From assembly GCA_003487805.1 (NCBI GenBank), contig DNNE01000090.1, positions 525 through 9,171 of the forward strand: a stretch of 8,647 nucleotides of DNA. The letters are read 5' to 3'. Shown piece by piece: positions 6,808 through 8,647 of this stretch (positions within the stretch are counted from its first letter, which is position 1; every line of letters starts with the position of its first letter). Position numbers and translations under genes: made by a program. This DNA comes from Blastocatellia bacterium (lineage in GTDB: Bacteria; Acidobacteriota; Blastocatellia; Pyrinomonadales; Pyrinomonadaceae). The notes under the pieces are model-generated. The model was not told the origin of the DNA and ran no database searches. It was given only the letters and a program-made list of their open reading frames with translations.

Positions 6808-6833
6808 GATGCAAAGTTTGTAGTCATGCCGGA
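6800..6833 (-). promoter_or_regulatory. Inverted repeat covering the fpg start codon
   Basis: TCCGGCATGA at 6800-6809 and TCATGCCGGA at 6824-6833 are perfect 10-bp inverted arms separated by 14 nt. In the fpg transcript the start codon at 6805-6807 falls inside the 3' arm, so the hairpin would hide it. Together with the lack of a Shine-Dalgarno site, this suggests structure-dependent translation, or a protein site on the DNA. Function is inferred. Confidence 0.5.
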
Positions 6834-6904
6834 CCGCAGTCAACACCAGCGCGCCTTCCGCAACGCGCGGAGGCTGTCAGTTCATGCCGTGCAGGCGTTT
6901 CGAC

Positions 6905-7057
6905 TTAGAACACATGCAGCAGCAGTAGAACGATCACAATCAATACAATCAGGCTTAGACCGCCGCTTGGTCCATATCCCCAATTGCGGCTATACGGCCA
7001 GGCCGGCACCGCGCCTAACAACAAAATGATTAGCAAAACAAGCAGAATCAATCCCAT
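6905..7057 (-). CDS. DUF3309 family small membrane protein
   Basis: This 50-residue protein has two hydrophobic segments (about residues 2-16 and 33-50) around a conserved turn, PAWPYSRNWGYGPSGG. That pattern is the hallmark of the DUF3309 family, whose members are about 50 residues long; the function is unknown. It should sit in the cytoplasmic membrane as a hairpin. The start is the ATG at 7055-7057, preceded 9 nt upstream by a strong GGAGG site. A longer frame from 7147 would add 30 residues without family support and would place the strong ribosome site inside the gene, so I reject it. A GC-rich imperfect hairpin (GCCTTCCGC at 6853-6861, GCGGAGGC at 6867-6874) lies about 30 nt behind the stop but has no T-run after it. 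Confidence 0.9.
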   Translation of the reverse strand: MGLILLVLLIILLLGAVPAWPYSRNWGYGPSGGLSLIVLIVIVLLLLHVF

Positions 7058-7138
7058 GATCGAATTCCTCCGTTCGTTTTGTAGTCGTACTTGCGCGGTT
7101 GAATTAGCAAGGCTTGTGCCGCAGCAGCGGGAATGAAG

Positions 7139-7237
7139 ATTTACCACTAAGACACAAAGAACACTAAGGCGGCGAATAAAATGAGGTTGCCCTTATGTCT
7201 TGAAATTGTCTTTGTGCCCTTGTGACTTTGTGGTGAA
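7139..7237. repeat. Imperfect palindrome C (ACCACTAAGACACAAAG type)
   Basis: The left arm is about 7139-7170 and holds ACCACTAAGACACAAAGA. The right arm is about 7191-7237 and on the opposite strand reads TTCACCACAAAGTCACAAGG and on. The match is clear but has several mismatches and unequal arm lengths. It lies between the mutase stop (minus strand, 7259) and the DUF3309 start, so it could terminate mutase transcription. Its base pattern resembles that of palindromes A and B but the sequence differs. Confidence 0.72.
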
Positions 7238-7258
7238 TGTTGTTACCCACTAGTGAGA

Positions 7259-8620
7259 TCAGTGAGGTTTGGATCCGATGATCGGTTCGATCTCGGCGAG
7301 GATCTTTTCTACTAGCCCGGGTTTGCGGGCTTCGATATTCAAGCGGAGCAGAGGTTCAGTGTTCGATGACCGAATGTTGAATCGCCAATCATCGGTTGAC
7401 AGGGAATAGCCGTCAGTGAAATCTTCCGCCCCCTCTTTGCTGAAACGATCTTTCACCGCGTCGATCGTTTTTTGTACGTCGGCAACCTTGTAATTCAGCT
7501 CGCCGGACATATAGTGGCCTTCCATATACGGCTGCATCGTCTCTGAAAATGACTTTCCGGTGCGCGACAGTTGTTCGAGCACGAGCAGGAAGGGAATCAC
7601 TCCGTTATCGGCATAAAAATTTTCGCGGAAGTAATAATGGGCGCTCATCTCGCCGGCGAAGATCGCATTTTCTTTTCGCATGCGGTCCTTGATGAATGCA
7701 TGGCCGCTCTTGTTGATGATTCCTTCCGCGCCGTGTTGCTGGCAGACTTTGATCGTTGGCCAAATTACGCGCGGATCGAAAATGATCTTGTTGTTGCCGC
7801 CGCGCTTGGTCAGCAAAACGTCCGCGAGCAGCGCCGTTACGTAAGCGCCGGAAATGAACTCACCCTTCTCATCGAGGAACATGCAACGGTCGGCGTCAGC
7901 GTCCCAGATAGCCGCGAAATCGAATTTGCCCTTTCGCATCAGCTCTTCCGATTCGGCGCGATTTGTCTCCTGCATCGGATCGGGAGTGCCTTTCGGAAAT
8001 GTGCCGTCCGGTTCCCAATTCAACTTCGTTAAGTTCAATCCCAATTTGTCCGCGATGATCTGAACACCGCGGCCGACGTAACCGAAGTTTGCGTTGGCAA
8101 CGAGTAGAAATGGCTTGATGACATCGCGATCGATGAAGCTGAGAACGTGCTCGACGTAATCATTGAACACATTTTTCTCGGTCACTGTGCCTTTGGTTTC
8201 CGACGTGACGCTTTTGTCTTTGTCAGCTTTGATGATGTCGCGAATTTCGAAGAGACCGTTATCGGAAGATATCGCTGCGGCCTTTTCACGGACCATCTTT
8301 GCGCCGTTGTATTCTTTCGGATTATGAGAAGCCGACACGACGATGCCGCCCGAGTATTCTTCCGAGGCGCCGACCGCGTAGTAGATCATGTCGGTCGTGA
8401 TGCCGCCGATGTCGACAACGTTCACGCCGGCATCTACGAAGCCGTCGGTGAGAGCTTTCTTTAATGCCGGCCCAGACTCGCGGGCGTCCATGCCCACGAC
8501 CATGATCTTTGGGTGAAAGAGATACGTGTAAGCTTTCGCGATTCGATAGAACGCCTCTTCATCGAGATCAGTCGGGTAAACGCCGCGAATGTCATAAGCG
8601 CGAAAACTGTTGAAGTTCAT
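7259..8620 (-). CDS. Phosphomannomutase/phosphoglucomutase
   Basis: This 453-residue cytosolic alpha-D-phosphohexomutase interconverts hexose 1- and 6-phosphates, feeding GDP-mannose or UDP-glucose and so polysaccharide synthesis. The four family sites are all visible. The phosphoserine loop is S96-A-S98-H-N-P, with S98 phosphorylated. The metal site is D240-A-D242-A-D244-R245. The sugar-recognition loop is G323-E324-M-S-A-H. The phosphate-binding loop is R417-S-S-N-T-E422-P. AYDIRG near the N-terminus (8-13) is also typical. The length equals that of AlgC/ManB-like bifunctional enzymes. The GEMSA loop fits mannose/glucose phosphates and argues against phosphoglucosamine mutase; preference between the two sugars cannot be decided. 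The start at 8618-8620 has AGGA 6 nt upstream. Only 27 nt of upstream sequence are visible. Confidence 0.96.
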   Translation of the reverse strand: MNFNSFRAYDIRGVYPTDLDEEAFYRIAKAYTYLFHPKIMVVGMDARESGPALKKALTDGFVDAGVNVVDIGGITTDMIYYAVGASEEYSGGIVVSASHNPKEYNGAKMVREKAAAISSDNGLFEIRDIIKADKDKSVTSETKGTVTEKNVFNDYVEHVLSFIDRDVIKPFLLVANANFGYVGRGVQIIADKLGLNLTKLNWEPDGTFPKGTPDPMQETNRAESEELMRKGKFDFAAIWDADADRCMFLDEKGEFISGAYVTALLADVLLTKRGGNNKIIFDPRVIWPTIKVCQQHGAEGIINKSGHAFIKDRMRKENAIFAGEMSAHYYFRENFYADNGVIPFLLVLEQLSRTGKSFSETMQPYMEGHYMSGELNYKVADVQKTIDAVKDRFSKEGAEDFTDGYSLSTDDWRFNIRSSNTEPLLRLNIEARKPGLVEKILAEIEPIIGSKPH

Positions 8621-8647
8621 AGGTGATCCTGTCAGAACCGCCTGCGG

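Noticed and set aside
6808..6846. Longer fpg start adding 13 residues
   Set aside because: Fpg chemistry needs proline directly after the removed initiator Met, so MPELPEVE must be the N-terminus.
3340..7237. CRISPR array as an explanation for the periodic repeats
   Set aside because: The repeats are inverted arms with 8-9 nt words, without regular spacers or unit length, and no cas genes are visible.
7571..8464. Plus-strand open frames within the mutase gene
   Set aside because: They are antisense to a complete phosphohexomutase with all active-site motifs.

Overview
The window looks like a chromosomal segment of an environmental, Gram-negative-type bacterium. The gene content is a secreted dipeptidyl peptidase IV, a POT peptide transporter, Fpg, a small DUF3309 protein and a phosphomannomutase/phosphoglucomutase. 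The intergenic gaps carry long A+C/G+T-biased palindromes. This combination reminds me of Acidobacteriota (Blastocatellia-like), but no rRNA or other strict marker is present, so the taxonomy is inference.

Left part (1-1457, minus strand): a probable R-body (refractile body) operon. Two 92-residue RebB-family proteins align with each other without gaps over about 66 residues. They are followed by an unrecognised 114-residue Ala-rich protein. A fourth gene, spaced 4 nt behind it, runs off the left edge of the window. R-bodies are coiled protein ribbons that extend abruptly; they were first known from the killing trait of Caedibacter endosymbionts of Paramecium. This is the most unusual system in the window.

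Middle (1776-5734, plus strand): a proton-coupled oligopeptide (POT/PTR2) transporter, then an exported S9-family dipeptidyl peptidase IV with complete catalytic and substrate-recognition residues. Together they make a plausible peptide-scavenging pair: the peptidase releases dipeptides outside the cytoplasm and the transporter takes up di- and tripeptides.

Right part (5935-8620, minus strand): fpg/mutM, a 50-residue DUF3309 membrane protein, and a phosphomannomutase/phosphoglucomutase whose start lies 27 nt from the right edge. The fpg gene carries an in-frame insert made of two GC-rich palindromes, and a 10-bp inverted repeat covers its start codon.

Three intergenic gaps (after the transporter, between dpp4 and fpg, and between DUF3309 and the mutase) each hold a different long imperfect palindrome. 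The one between the convergent dpp4 and fpg genes has perfect 27-bp outer arms. These probably form transcript hairpins and may act as terminators or be mobile-like repeats. The only gene-free stretch over 300 nt is 1458-1775, the divergent regulatory region between the reb operon and the transporter.
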